Below are positions 18,152-25,972 of a DNA stretch of 64,000 nucleotides, one piece after another (position 1 is the stretch's first letter; every line of letters begins with the position of its first letter). The DNA comes from Polyangium sp. 15x6. GTDB lineage: Bacteria; Myxococcota_A; Polyangia; Polyangiales; Polyangiaceae. The translations under genes were made by a program, and so were the position numbers. A model generated the notes under the pieces. It ran no database searches. It saw only the letters and a list, made by a program, of their open reading frames with translations, and was not told where the DNA came from. The DNA lies in NCBI RefSeq assembly GCF_029960785.1, contig NZ_JASBQE010000002.1, forward strand, positions 62,001 through 126,000. The letters are read 5' to 3'.

Positions 18152-20100
18152 AACCGAAAGAGGCGGCTCCGGCCGCCGAGAAGGCGCCCGAAGGCAAGGC
18201 CGACAAGGGCGCAAAGGCCCCCGCCCCGCCGAGCTACGCGCCCTTCCTCGCGCCCGCGTTCGTGGGCTCGCTCGTGCTCGTCTTCATCGGCGAGCGGATG
18301 CTCGGCAACGTCGAGACCTGGCGGCTCGTGGTCTCCGCGCTCGGCGCGCTCGGCGCGGTGGTCGCGACGGCGCTGCGGTTCGTGCACGCGTCGGCCGAGA
18401 AGGATCCGGAGCGGCGGAAGATCGAGCGCGCGCTCTCGCTCTTCGCGGCGCTCGGGCTCGTGGCCCTCGCGATCTACTTCGCGGGGAACACCGAATTCGG
18501 AAGGCGCACGCTCGGCATCCTCGACGCGGCGCCGGACAAACGCGCGCGCTTCGACGGGGCGAGCACGGTCGCGTGGGTCGTCTTGATCCTCGTGTCGGTC
18601 GTGCCGCTCGTGTTCGGAGAGATCGCGCTCGCGCCGATGCGGCGCGCGCCCCGCGTCGAGGGCCGTCGCGTGCGCGCGGCGACCGTCGCGGGCCTCTCGC
18701 TCGCGCTCGCGGTGGCCTACGCGGCGCTCTTCACGTACGCGGCCGGCGAGCTCGACGCGAAGGTCGACTTCTCGTACTTCCGCACGGCGAAGGCCAGCGA
18801 GTCGACGAAGAAGATCGTGACGAGCGCGCCGGACACCGTGGAGGTGCGCGCGTTCTTCCCGCCGTTGAACGACGTCGGCATGGAGGTCGAGGGCTACCTC
18901 GCGGACATCGCGAAGAGCGCGCCCAACTTCAAGTACGGCTTCTACGACCGGCTGCTCAACCCGCAGCTCGCGAAGGACAACAAGGTCACGCAAGACGCTG
19001 TGATCGTGATCCTGCGGGGGCCGACGCGCGAGACGCTCACGCTCGACAAGGAGCTGAACAAGGCGGCGGCGAAGCTGAAGACGCTCGACGCCGACTTCCA
19101 GAAGGCCCTCCTCAAGGCGATGAAGGAGCAACGCACGGCCTACTTCACGGTCGGCCACGGCGAGCTCAACGAGGGCGCGGGCGCGGCGGCGGCCGAGGGC
19201 CGGACGTCGAAGATCCTGCGTCGCTTGCTGGAGAGCCAGAACTACGTGGTGAAGGATCTCGGCATGCCGCAGGGCCTCGCGAACGCGGTGCCCGAAGACG
19301 CGTCGCTCGTCGTGGTGCTCGGCCCGTCGCAGGCGTTCCTGCCCGAGGAGATCACCTCGCTCGAGAAGTACGCGGCGCGCGGCGGCAAGCTGCTCCTCGC
19401 GCTGGATCCGGAGACGAAGGGGGATCTCGGCCCGCTCGCGGCGCTCGCGGAGCTCTCGTTCGATCCGACGGTGCTCGCGACGACGGACCAGCTCTTCGTG
19501 CCGCGGCGGCGCAACGCCTCGGACAAGGCGAACCTCGTCTCGAACCGCTTCTCGTCGCACGCCTCGGTCTCGACGTTGAGCCGCGTCTCGCAGCGCGCAG
19601 TCGTGCTCGTGCCCGTGGCCGGATCGCTCGACAAGAAGGCCGGATCCGAGCCGAAGGTGGATTTCGTCCTTCGTTCGTCGGGCGCGGCGTTCGCCGACAA
19701 GAACGGCAACTACGAGCTCGACGGCGACGAGAAGAAAGCGACGTTCAACCTCGCAGCAGCGGTGACGAAGCCGCTCGGCGAAGGCGTGGACAAGGCAAAG
19801 GTGAAAGGTCCGCAGGAGATGCGCGCCTTCGTGCTCGCGGACGCGGACGCGCTGAGCGATCTCGCGCTCGGTGTGGCCGAGACGAACCAGCTCTTCGCGG
19901 TGGACGCGGTGCGCTGGCTCGGCGGCGACGAGAGCTTCAGCGGGGAGATCGTGACGCCCGAGGACGTGCGGATCGAGCACACGAAGCAGAAGGATGTGTT
20001 CTGGTTCTACGGGACGATCATCGGGGCTCCAGCGCTCCTCTTCGGCGTGGGGCTCCTCGTGACGCGGCGGGCGCGCCGCACGGCCGGGAGGAAGGCATGA
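18142..20100 (+). CDS. GldG-like auxiliary component of ABC transporter (ABC_transp_aux)
   Basis: 652 residues. The N-terminus is Ala/Lys/Pro rich (about 35 residues), then three to four membrane segments in the first 200 residues, then a large periplasmic part. The ABC_transp_aux region includes DAKVDFSYFRTAKASE, TKKIVTSAPDTVEVRAFFPP, and a later KYAARGGKLLLALDP block typical of GldG proteins. A membrane segment near the C-terminus (FYGTIIGAPALLFGVGLLV) re-anchors it. In Bacteroidetes GldG is needed for gliding with GldA and GldF; that role is known for the family and only inferred here. The next gene starts within its stop codon (ATGA). Confidence 0.9.
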   Translation: MALKPKEAAPAAEKAPEGKADKGAKAPAPPSYAPFLAPAFVGSLVLVFIGERMLGNVETWRLVVSALGALGAVVATALRFVHASAEKDPERRKIERALSLFAALGLVALAIYFAGNTEFGRRTLGILDAAPDKRARFDGASTVAWVVLILVSVVPLVFGEIALAPMRRAPRVEGRRVRAATVAGLSLALAVAYAALFTYAAGELDAKVDFSYFRTAKASESTKKIVTSAPDTVEVRAFFPPLNDVGMEVEGYLADIAKSAPNFKYGFYDRLLNPQLAKDNKVTQDAVIVILRGPTRETLTLDKELNKAAAKLKTLDADFQKALLKAMKEQRTAYFTVGHGELNEGAGAAAAEGRTSKILRRLLESQNYVVKDLGMPQGLANAVPEDASLVVVLGPSQAFLPEEITSLEKYAARGGKLLLALDPETKGDLGPLAALAELSFDPTVLATTDQLFVPRRRNASDKANLVSNRFSSHASVSTLSRVSQRAVVLVPVAGSLDKKAGSEPKVDFVLRSSGAAFADKNGNYELDGDEKKATFNLAAAVTKPLGEGVDKAKVKGPQEMRAFVLADADALSDLALGVAETNQLFAVDAVRWLGGDESFSGEIVTPEDVRIEHTKQKDVFWFYGTIIGAPALLFGVGLLVTRRARRTAGRKA

Positions 20101-21107
20101 ACGTGGGACGCGGCCTCTTCGTCCACGTGGGGCTCTTCGTGCTGGCGTCGGCCAGCGCGGTGGCCGTGTGGACCCGCGACGAGCAGCCGAAGGCGCTCGT
20201 GCAGACCGAAGCGACAGTGTGGCCCGGGCGTCCGGCCGACGTCGCGAAGGTCGTCTTCGAGGGCAAGAACCGAAAGGTCTCGCTCGAGACGAAATCCGAC
20301 AAGATCGGCGCGTACTACGTCGGCTCGCTGGAGCGCGAGGCGACGCCTCCGCCGGTGAACCCCGACGCAGGCGCGCCGCCGCCCGCGCCCGGCGGCAAGA
20401 CGAAGACCGATTTCGTCGGCGTGGGCGTGGCGCAGAAGCTCGTCGAGTCGCTCGCGCCGCTGAAGGCCCTGCGCGCGCTCGGGCGCATCCCGGAGGATCG
20501 CGCGGCCGAGTTCGGTCTCGCGGAGCCCGAAGGCACGCTCACGGTCACGATCGGCGGCGCGGAGCGCAAGCTCGTGCTGGGCGGGACGACGCCCGGCGGC
20601 GGCGATCGTTACGTGCGCGAGCCGCAAACCGGCGAGACGTACGTGATCGACGGCGGCGCGATGCGTGATCTCGACACGGCGGAGTCGCGCCTCGTGGAGC
20701 GTGAGCTTCACGGGTGGAAGGAAGCCGAAGTCTCGACGGCAGAGCTCAACGCCGGCGGGAAGAAGCGGCAGATCGTGCGCGGCGGGCCCGAAGGCAAGCG
20801 GTTCTGGGCCGATCCGGCCGCGGCCGATCAGAAGGACGAGACGGCAGCGAACTTCATGGCGAAGCTCGATCGGCTACGGCCGACGGACTACGTGATGAGC
20901 GACCCCGCGGGCAAGCAAGACGTGCTCCGCGTGGAGTACGCCGCCGGCGCGTCGCTCGGCTTCCTCGAGCTCGTGCGCGTGCCTGCGACGGATCCCTTGA
21001 GCACCGTGGAGTACTTCGTGCGCACCGAGCGCACGCGTCTCTACGCAAAGGTCCCCAGGCAGACAGCAGAGCAGGTCGAGCAGGACCTCGGATCCATCCT
21101 CAAGTAA
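20097..21107 (+). CDS. DUF4340 domain-containing membrane-anchored protein
   Basis: 336 residues, start overlapping the GldG-like stop by 4 bp. An N-terminal membrane anchor (GLFVHVGLFVLASASAVAVW) is followed by a periplasmic region with a Pro/Ala linker near residues 80-100. The DUF4340 pattern is visible in ALRALGRIPEDRAAEFGL, LTVTIGGAERKLVLGG, and TYVIDGGAMRDLDTAESRLVERELH. DUF4340 genes commonly end Gld-type ABC operons in delta-type bacteria; their role is unknown. The gene ends the four-gene operon and is followed by a hairpin repeat. Confidence 0.88.
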   Translation: MNVGRGLFVHVGLFVLASASAVAVWTRDEQPKALVQTEATVWPGRPADVAKVVFEGKNRKVSLETKSDKIGAYYVGSLEREATPPPVNPDAGAPPPAPGGKTKTDFVGVGVAQKLVESLAPLKALRALGRIPEDRAAEFGLAEPEGTLTVTIGGAERKLVLGGTTPGGGDRYVREPQTGETYVIDGGAMRDLDTAESRLVERELHGWKEAEVSTAELNAGGKKRQIVRGGPEGKRFWADPAAADQKDETAANFMAKLDRLRPTDYVMSDPAGKQDVLRVEYAAGASLGFLELVRVPATDPLSTVEYFVRTERTRLYAKVPRQTAEQVEQDLGSILK

Positions 21108-21116
21108 ACGCGTAGC

Positions 21117-21307
21117 GCCGGGGTTTCACCCCGGACCCGAGCAGGGGCTGTCCGCCCCTGCACCCGGACCAGGGCCAGCCCTGGACCTCTGGGCATCGAC
21201 TGCGCGAAGCGCAGTCGATGCGGGGGAGATTTTTGGTAGCTGTCCGCCCCCCTTTGCAGGGCAAGCGCTGGACCTCTCTGGTGCATCGACCGCGATGCGG
21301 TCGATGC
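21117..21307. repeat. Hairpin-cluster intergenic repeat, short version
   Basis: Five stem-loops in the 209-bp gap between convergent genes: CCGGGG-TTTCA-CCCCGG (21118-21134), GCAGGGG/CCCCTGC (21141-21161), CCAGGG-CCAG-CCCTGG (21169-21184), GCATCGACTGCGC/GCGCAGTCGATGC (21193-21221) and GCATCGACCGC/GCGGTCGATGC (21283-21307). Modules match those of the longer elements at 24603, 31477 and 58561, but the right half is reduced. No U-tract follows. It may work as a bidirectional terminator or be a dispersed mobile-type repeat. Confidence 0.85.
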
Positions 21308-21316
21308 AGAGGGGCT

Positions 21317-22207
21317 TCAGGAGCGAGGATGCGCCCGACGGTACACGGTGCGGACGTGATCGTCCGTGAGGTGCGTGTAGATCTCCGTCGTCGTGATGTC
21401 CGCGTGTCCGAGCAGGGCCTGCACGCTGCGGAGATCCGCCCCTCCTTCGAGCAGATGCGTCGCGAACGAGTGGCGCAGTTTGTGCGGCGAGCTCGGCTTC
21501 GTCACGCCAACCCCACGCGCATACGCGCCGAGTAGCTTCCACACGCCCTGGCGCGTCAGCGGTTTGCCCCGGGGTGACAGGAACAGCGCGGGCGTCATCG
21601 CGGCGCGCGGATGATCCTTTCGAACCGCCAGGTACGCATCGAGCGCATCGAGCGCAGGTTCCCCGAGCGGCACGATCCGCCGCTTGCTGCCCTTGCCGAA
21701 CGCGAACACCACGCCTTGCTTGCGATCCACGTCCGCGATCTTGAGCCCGACGACCTCGCTCACGCGGAGCCCCGCGGCGTACATCACGTGCAACATCGCG
21801 CGATCACGCAGGCCCCGGAACGATGCTCGGTCCGGCGCCTCCAAAATCCGCTCGATCTCCTCCACGGAGAGCACCTTCGGCAGCTTGCGGCTCGTCCGAG
21901 GCCGCTCGACGAGCGCCGCCGGATCGGCCGAAATCGCCCGCTCCCGCAGCAGGAACTTGGAGAAACCTCGCACCGCCGAGAGGTGCCGCGTCGCCGAGCG
22001 CGCGCCGAGCCCCTGTTTGCCGAGCTCGACGAGGTACGTCGAGACAACCGTCGCGTCGAGCTGCCCCGGCGCCGTGATCCCGCTCCGCTCGCAGAGCGCG
22101 CACAGTTTTCCGAGGTCCCGGGCATACGCCTCCAGCGTGCGCGGCGAGAGCGCCCGCTCGACCCGCAGGTGATCCAGGTACGCGTCCACCCAGGCGTGTA
22201 GGTCCAC
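21317..22207 (-). CDS. xerD: XerC/XerD family tyrosine recombinase
   Basis: 296 residues, the normal size of XerC/XerD. There is a SAM-like N-terminal domain (residues 1-95, DAYLDHLRVERALSPRTLEAY), then the catalytic domain. All catalytic residues are present: Arg near 148 in AAGLRVSE, Lys in GKGSKRR, HKLRHSFATH (His 242, Arg 245), His near 268 in LLGHADI and nucleophile Tyr near 277 in TEIYTHL. XerCD resolves chromosome dimers at dif sites near the terminus. Nothing around it suggests an integrative element, so the housekeeping role is preferred. XerC versus XerD cannot be fixed by eye. The start is GTG 22207. Confidence 0.92.
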   Translation of the reverse strand: MDLHAWVDAYLDHLRVERALSPRTLEAYARDLGKLCALCERSGITAPGQLDATVVSTYLVELGKQGLGARSATRHLSAVRGFSKFLLRERAISADPAALVERPRTSRKLPKVLSVEEIERILEAPDRASFRGLRDRAMLHVMYAAGLRVSEVVGLKIADVDRKQGVVFAFGKGSKRRIVPLGEPALDALDAYLAVRKDHPRAAMTPALFLSPRGKPLTRQGVWKLLGAYARGVGVTKPSSPHKLRHSFATHLLEGGADLRSVQALLGHADITTTEIYTHLTDDHVRTVYRRAHPRS

Positions 22208-22375
22208 GCGCCGAGCCTACCGCTGCTCTCGGCCCCGCCGAAGAAATGCGCGAAACGCAAGGGGGAGTGGCGCGGACGAAACTTGGTACATGGGGCGGAC
22301 GCACGAGCGAGGCAAGAGGCCCTTCCGTGCTCCTTCGAGCGCTCCACCTGCGGCCGGGCGCTTTATGGGGTATGA

Positions 22376-23305
22376 GTGTTCGCCGTGGTCGATCCCCGAT
22401 ACGACGATTGGGGGCTCCGCTCCGCCAGCGGAGCTATTCCGCCCAGCACCCAGTTCGAGGTCATCGAACCCAAAGGGGGCGAGACCCCCGTGGTCGTCGA
22501 GGTCCCCCACGCGGGCCTGTCCCTCGACGCCGAGAGTCTGTCGTTCACGATCGCGCCCGCGCGCAGCATCGCCCGCGACGCCGACCTGCACGTCGACGCC
22601 CTCTTCGAGGACGCGCCCGTCGAGGGCGCAACGCTGCTCTACGCCCGCGCGAGCCGCTACGTCGTCGACCTGAACCGCGGCGAGCAGGACGTCGACCACG
22701 ACGCCGTCGACGGCGGAGGCCGAGCGCCCTGGCCACGCGGCCTCATCTGGCGCCTCACCACGGACAGCGAGCCCATCCTCTCGCGTAGGCTGCCCCGCGC
22801 CGAGCTCGAGCGCCGCCTCGACCTCGTGTACCGCCCCTACCACCGCGTCCTCGAACAACTCCTCGCCCGCAAACGCGCCCGGTTTGGCTTCGCCATCCTG
22901 CTCTGCGCCCACTCGATGCCGAGCCAGGCCCGGCGCGGTCATGAAAGCGCCGGGGTCGCCCGGGCCGATATCGTCCCCGGCACCCGCGGGCGGACAACCG
23001 CCTCCGCCGCGGTGATCGACATGGTGGATCGACACGCGCGCTCTTGCGGCTACACAGTGCGTCACGACGACCCCTATCGCGGTGGATTCTCGACGGGCCA
23101 CTACGGGACCCCGGCGACCGGCATCCACGCCATCCAGGTCGAGATCTCTCGACGGCTCTACATGGACGAATCTACGTTGCGGACGGATCCACAGGGCTTC
23201 CAGAGTGTGCGAGAATTCGCCCGCACCCTTGTCGCCCGCCTCGCCTTCGCCGAAAACCCCACGACGCTCGACGCCCTCCGGGGGTATGCTCCGGGCGGTA
23301 CCTGA
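22376..23305 (+). CDS. N-formylglutamate amidohydrolase family protein
   Basis: 309 residues from a GTG start; GTG 22385 is an alternative. Family features include VVVEVPHAGLSL near the N-terminus (metal-binding region), SRYVVDLNRGEQDVD, the RRLPRAELERRLDLVYRPYH block, LLCAHSMPS, and the C-terminal RHDDPYRGGFSTGHYG followed by GIHAIQVEISRRLYMDE. In histidine catabolism this family hydrolyses N-formylglutamate to glutamate and formate, but no hut genes are nearby, so the in vivo substrate is open. A membrane protein follows 19 bp downstream and is probably co-transcribed. XerD is divergent, with a 168-bp gap. Confidence 0.9.
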   Translation: MFAVVDPRYDDWGLRSASGAIPPSTQFEVIEPKGGETPVVVEVPHAGLSLDAESLSFTIAPARSIARDADLHVDALFEDAPVEGATLLYARASRYVVDLNRGEQDVDHDAVDGGGRAPWPRGLIWRLTTDSEPILSRRLPRAELERRLDLVYRPYHRVLEQLLARKRARFGFAILLCAHSMPSQARRGHESAGVARADIVPGTRGRTTASAAVIDMVDRHARSCGYTVRHDDPYRGGFSTGHYGTPATGIHAIQVEISRRLYMDESTLRTDPQGFQSVREFARTLVARLAFAENPTTLDALRGYAPGGT

Positions 23306-23324
23306 TCGACCGCGGGCGATCCAG

Positions 23325-24584
23325 ATGGCCTCTCCAGCGCAGAACATGGACAGCCCGGCCTCGTCGAGGACGGCGACCGCCGGGACGACGAGCAGCGAGC
23401 CGCCGCCATCGGCGCGCCGCAGCGACCCCGCCGCCGCAATGGCCCCGAAGGCGCTCGCCGAAGCCGAGCCCGCCGAAGCGCCCGCGAGCGCACCCCGCTC
23501 GAAGCCGCGGGAGCTCGCCCTCGTGGCGGACGGCGCAGCGGCCGCGGCGGAGGGCGTGGAAGCCTCCTCCGACGGCGTCGCCGTGAGCGGGGTTTCCCGC
23601 AAGGTCGGTTCTCCCGCCGAGACCACGCCCTTCCCGGCGACGTCGGCGACGACATCGTCTCCGCCGCCGTCACTCGCTCCAGCCTCGCCGCGCAGCGAGG
23701 AGCGTCCGCGCGAGACGCCGGTCAAGCCGCTGCTCGCGTCCGAGGCGCTGATGGAGGACCTCGCGCCGATCGAGCCCTCGCGGCAGGCCGCGCGGTTCTG
23801 GTGCGCCGCCGTGGGCCTCGGCTTCGCAGGGCTCGGCGCGCTTCCGCTCGTGGGGGTGCGTCCCGGCGGTACGGTCGCCGCGCTGCCGTATTTCCTGCTC
23901 GGCGGCGTCACGCTCGCAGCCGCGCTCACGCGCGTGAGTTACCGCCATCGCGGCGTGGCCATGCTCGTGCTCGGCATGCTCACGGCCCTCGTGGGCTTCG
24001 GCGGATCCGGGCCAGCCGCGGGCATCGCCGCGAACGCGCCTCTCCTCGGCTTCGCGCGTCTGCTCGCCGCGACGACCCTGCCCGCCGCGCTGCTCTTCCG
24101 CGCCCGATACCGCGCCTACGCCGGGGCGCGATGGCTGCTCGCCGGCGCATTCCTCTGCGCCCTGCCCTTCGTGCTCCTCACGGTGCTCCGCCTGGCCGCG
24201 CTCTCGCCAGAGCTCGCGACGATCGGCTCGTTCGTCGCAATCGTGGTGATCGCCGCAGCACTCGTAGGCTTCATGGGCTCGGAGACGACGGGCGCGGGCA
24301 CGTACGTGGGCCTCGGCGTGCTCTGCGGCCTCGGCGTGGAGCTCGCGCTGTCGGACCTGAGCCGGCCCGGCGCGTTCGCGACGTGGCAAAACGCAACGAG
24401 CACGAGCCTGGCCGCCGTGGCATTCGGAGCCGCAACAGGTCTCTCGGCGCTCGGCCTCTTCCAGATCCTGGCGTGGCGGCTGTCCGACGACGCACGGCGA
24501 ATCGACATCCACGCGGCAGTCCCAGAGAAGCCGCGGCGGAAGCCCGAGCCGCCCACGACGTCGGACTGGTCGTCGTCGGACTGA
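23325..24584 (+). CDS. Uncharacterised multi-pass membrane protein
   Basis: 419 residues from ATG 23325. The first ~145 residues are a low-complexity Ala/Pro/Ser/Glu-rich region, presumably cytoplasmic and disordered. About eight membrane segments follow, starting at WCAAVGLGFAGLGALPLVG and ending at AATGLSALGLFQILAW. The short hydrophilic C-terminus is basic then Ser/Asp rich. No family was recognised. It follows the amidohydrolase by 19 bp and ends at a convergent gap carrying a hairpin repeat. Confidence 0.75.
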   Translation: MASPAQNMDSPASSRTATAGTTSSEPPPSARRSDPAAAMAPKALAEAEPAEAPASAPRSKPRELALVADGAAAAAEGVEASSDGVAVSGVSRKVGSPAETTPFPATSATTSSPPPSLAPASPRSEERPRETPVKPLLASEALMEDLAPIEPSRQAARFWCAAVGLGFAGLGALPLVGVRPGGTVAALPYFLLGGVTLAAALTRVSYRHRGVAMLVLGMLTALVGFGGSGPAAGIAANAPLLGFARLLAATTLPAALLFRARYRAYAGARWLLAGAFLCALPFVLLTVLRLAALSPELATIGSFVAIVVIAAALVGFMGSETTGAGTYVGLGVLCGLGVELALSDLSRPGAFATWQNATSTSLAAVAFGAATGLSALGLFQILAWRLSDDARRIDIHAAVPEKPRRKPEPPTTSDWSSSD

Positions 24585-24602
24585 GACGACGGAGCAGAGC
24601 GG

Positions 24603-24905
24603 AGCGGGGCGTTGCCCCGCACCCCAGCAGGGGGCTGTCCGCCCCCTGCACCCCGGACCAGGCACGGCCTGGACCGAGGGTGGAAGAACTGCGCTCCGCG
24701 CAGTTCTTCCAACGGGCCCGTTGGACCGCGTTGCCCGTCGAAAGGGCAGCGCGGCTGTCTTGGCTGGCAGGGTCGCCCTTGGTCTTGCCACGGCCCGTTC
24801 GATGAACTGCGCATCGCGCAGTCCATCGACCCCGGGTCCAGCGCTTGCGCTGGTCCGGGTCCAGGGGTGGACAACCCCTGGTCGGGGTCCGGGGTGAAAC
24901 CCCGG
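24603..24905. repeat. Hairpin-cluster intergenic repeat, full version with mirrored arms
   Basis: The left arm has GCGGGG-CGTTG-CCCCGC (24604-24620), a GCAGGGGG/CCCCCTGC hairpin (24627-24649), CCAGG-CACGG-CCTGG near 24658-24672, and a long GGAAGAACTGCG/CGCAGTTCTTCC hairpin (24682-24710). The right arm presents the same module types in reverse order: GATGAACTGCG/CGCAGTCCATC (24801-24827, one mismatch), CCAGCG/CGCTGG, CCAGGGG/CCCCTGG (24861-24881) and CCGGGG-TGAAA-CCCCGG (24889-24905). A variable centre contains GGTCTTGCC-like sequence. It fills the gap between convergent gene ends, and I see no gene in it. Confidence 0.88.
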
Positions 24906-24922
24906 CGCCACGCTGCAGCCCT

Positions 24923-25972
24923 CTAGCGCGTCAGGAGCGGCCAAACCCACCCGCTCGACGGCGCCTGCCCTGACGTTGCCTTCTTTGCGACGTCGCCGAG
25001 CATCCCCAGCAAGAACCGCGCGAACGATGTGTCGACTGGCATCGTGAACGCGACGTCGTTCTCGCGCTGCGCCACCTGCATCTGCGGCATGGGGCCCATG
25101 AGCCCGAGCGACGAGAGCAGGCCCATGAAGCCCGTGAGCTTCTGCAAATCGGCGAGATTCGTCGTCCCGGCCGCCGCCGACGCCGTGTCTGCGTACGTCA
25201 GCGATCCGGCGAGGTTCATGCCTGGCGGCTGGAAATTGCCGATCGTCCGTACCTTCTGCAGACCCGTGAGGAACGGCATCTTCTGCGTCGCGGCCTCGAC
25301 CGTCCCCTGCCCGCTGATGTCGCCCGCGAGCGCGAACGCCGCGTTCGGCGTGTTCAGGAGCTCGATCATCCATGGCGGCACATCGCGCTTGATCTCCGTG
25401 GTCCGCAGCCGATCGAGCGCGCGGCGCATGCCCGTCTCGTTGCCCGTGAGCGCCGTGTGCGGCGTGAGCAACACGAAGCCCACGTTCCCCGCGGTGTACA
25501 GATCCATGTCCGCGTACCGCGAGCGCACGAGGGGCAGGCCCGAGCTCACCTTCGTGCGCGCCTCGGCCGCGCGGTGGATCGAGGCGACGTCGAAGTTGCC
25601 CTGGACCACGGCGCAGAAATCAGCGCCCTGCATCGCGTAGATCCCGCCGTAGAGCCGCGTCACGTCGCGCGACGCGACGAAGTTCGACTCGGGGCCGAGC
25701 GGCAAGACTGCCGTGATGATCGAGCCGACGTCCGGGCCGAGGCTCGACTGGAACATCGCTGCCGCGTCGAGGTAGCCGAGCATCACGGGGTTCGTCGGCA
25801 AGAGCGCGACGGGATCCCGATCGATCACCGCCGGATCGACCTGCCGGCCGCCGACGAGGACGACGTTCTGGTTCCCGCCCCCGCAGCCGGAGGCACCGAG
25901 GGCGAGAAGCGCGGCGGAGAGGGTGAAAGCAAAGAAGCGCGCCGAGGGGGCGCGACGAGCCGCAAAGGTCAT
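24923..25972 (-). CDS. Uncharacterised lipoprotein
   Basis: 349 residues with a clear lipoprotein signal: basic start (MTFAARR), hydrophobic stretch, and LGASGC lipobox followed by Gly-rich CGGGNQN. The mature protein has no motif I recognise; it resembles substrate-free paired-domain proteins with regions such as PTNPVMLGYLDAAAMFQSS and FVLLTPHTALTGNE. It is probably anchored in the outer or inner membrane facing the periplasm. Its ATG overlaps the stop of the P-protein gene (ATGA), so the two are translated together, although a functional link is not obvious. The end of the gene abuts the hairpin repeat. Confidence 0.8.
   Translation of the reverse strand: MTFAARRAPSARFFAFTLSAALLALGASGCGGGNQNVVLVGGRQVDPAVIDRDPVALLPTNPVMLGYLDAAAMFQSSLGPDVGSIITAVLPLGPESNFVASRDVTRLYGGIYAMQGADFCAVVQGNFDVASIHRAAEARTKVSSGLPLVRSRYADMDLYTAGNVGFVLLTPHTALTGNETGMRRALDRLRTTEIKRDVPPWMIELLNTPNAAFALAGDISGQGTVEAATQKMPFLTGLQKVRTIGNFQPPGMNLAGSLTYADTASAAAGTTNLADLQKLTGFMGLLSSLGLMGPMPQMQVAQRENDVAFTMPVDTSFARFLLGMLGDVAKKATSGQAPSSGWVWPLLTR

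Noticed and set aside
18573-20096. Long upstream extension of the DUF4340 reading frame
   Set aside because: It overlaps the GldG-like gene completely and lacks family similarity; the ATG at 20097 with membrane anchor is the real start.
21108-21316. Hairpins as tRNA or structured small RNA genes
   Set aside because: No cloverleaf or anticodon arrangement; the stems are simple GC palindromes repeated in other gaps.
21317-22207. Tyrosine recombinase as sign of an integrated element
   Set aside because: Length and motifs fit housekeeping XerC/D, and there is no att repeat, tRNA target or phage gene nearby.
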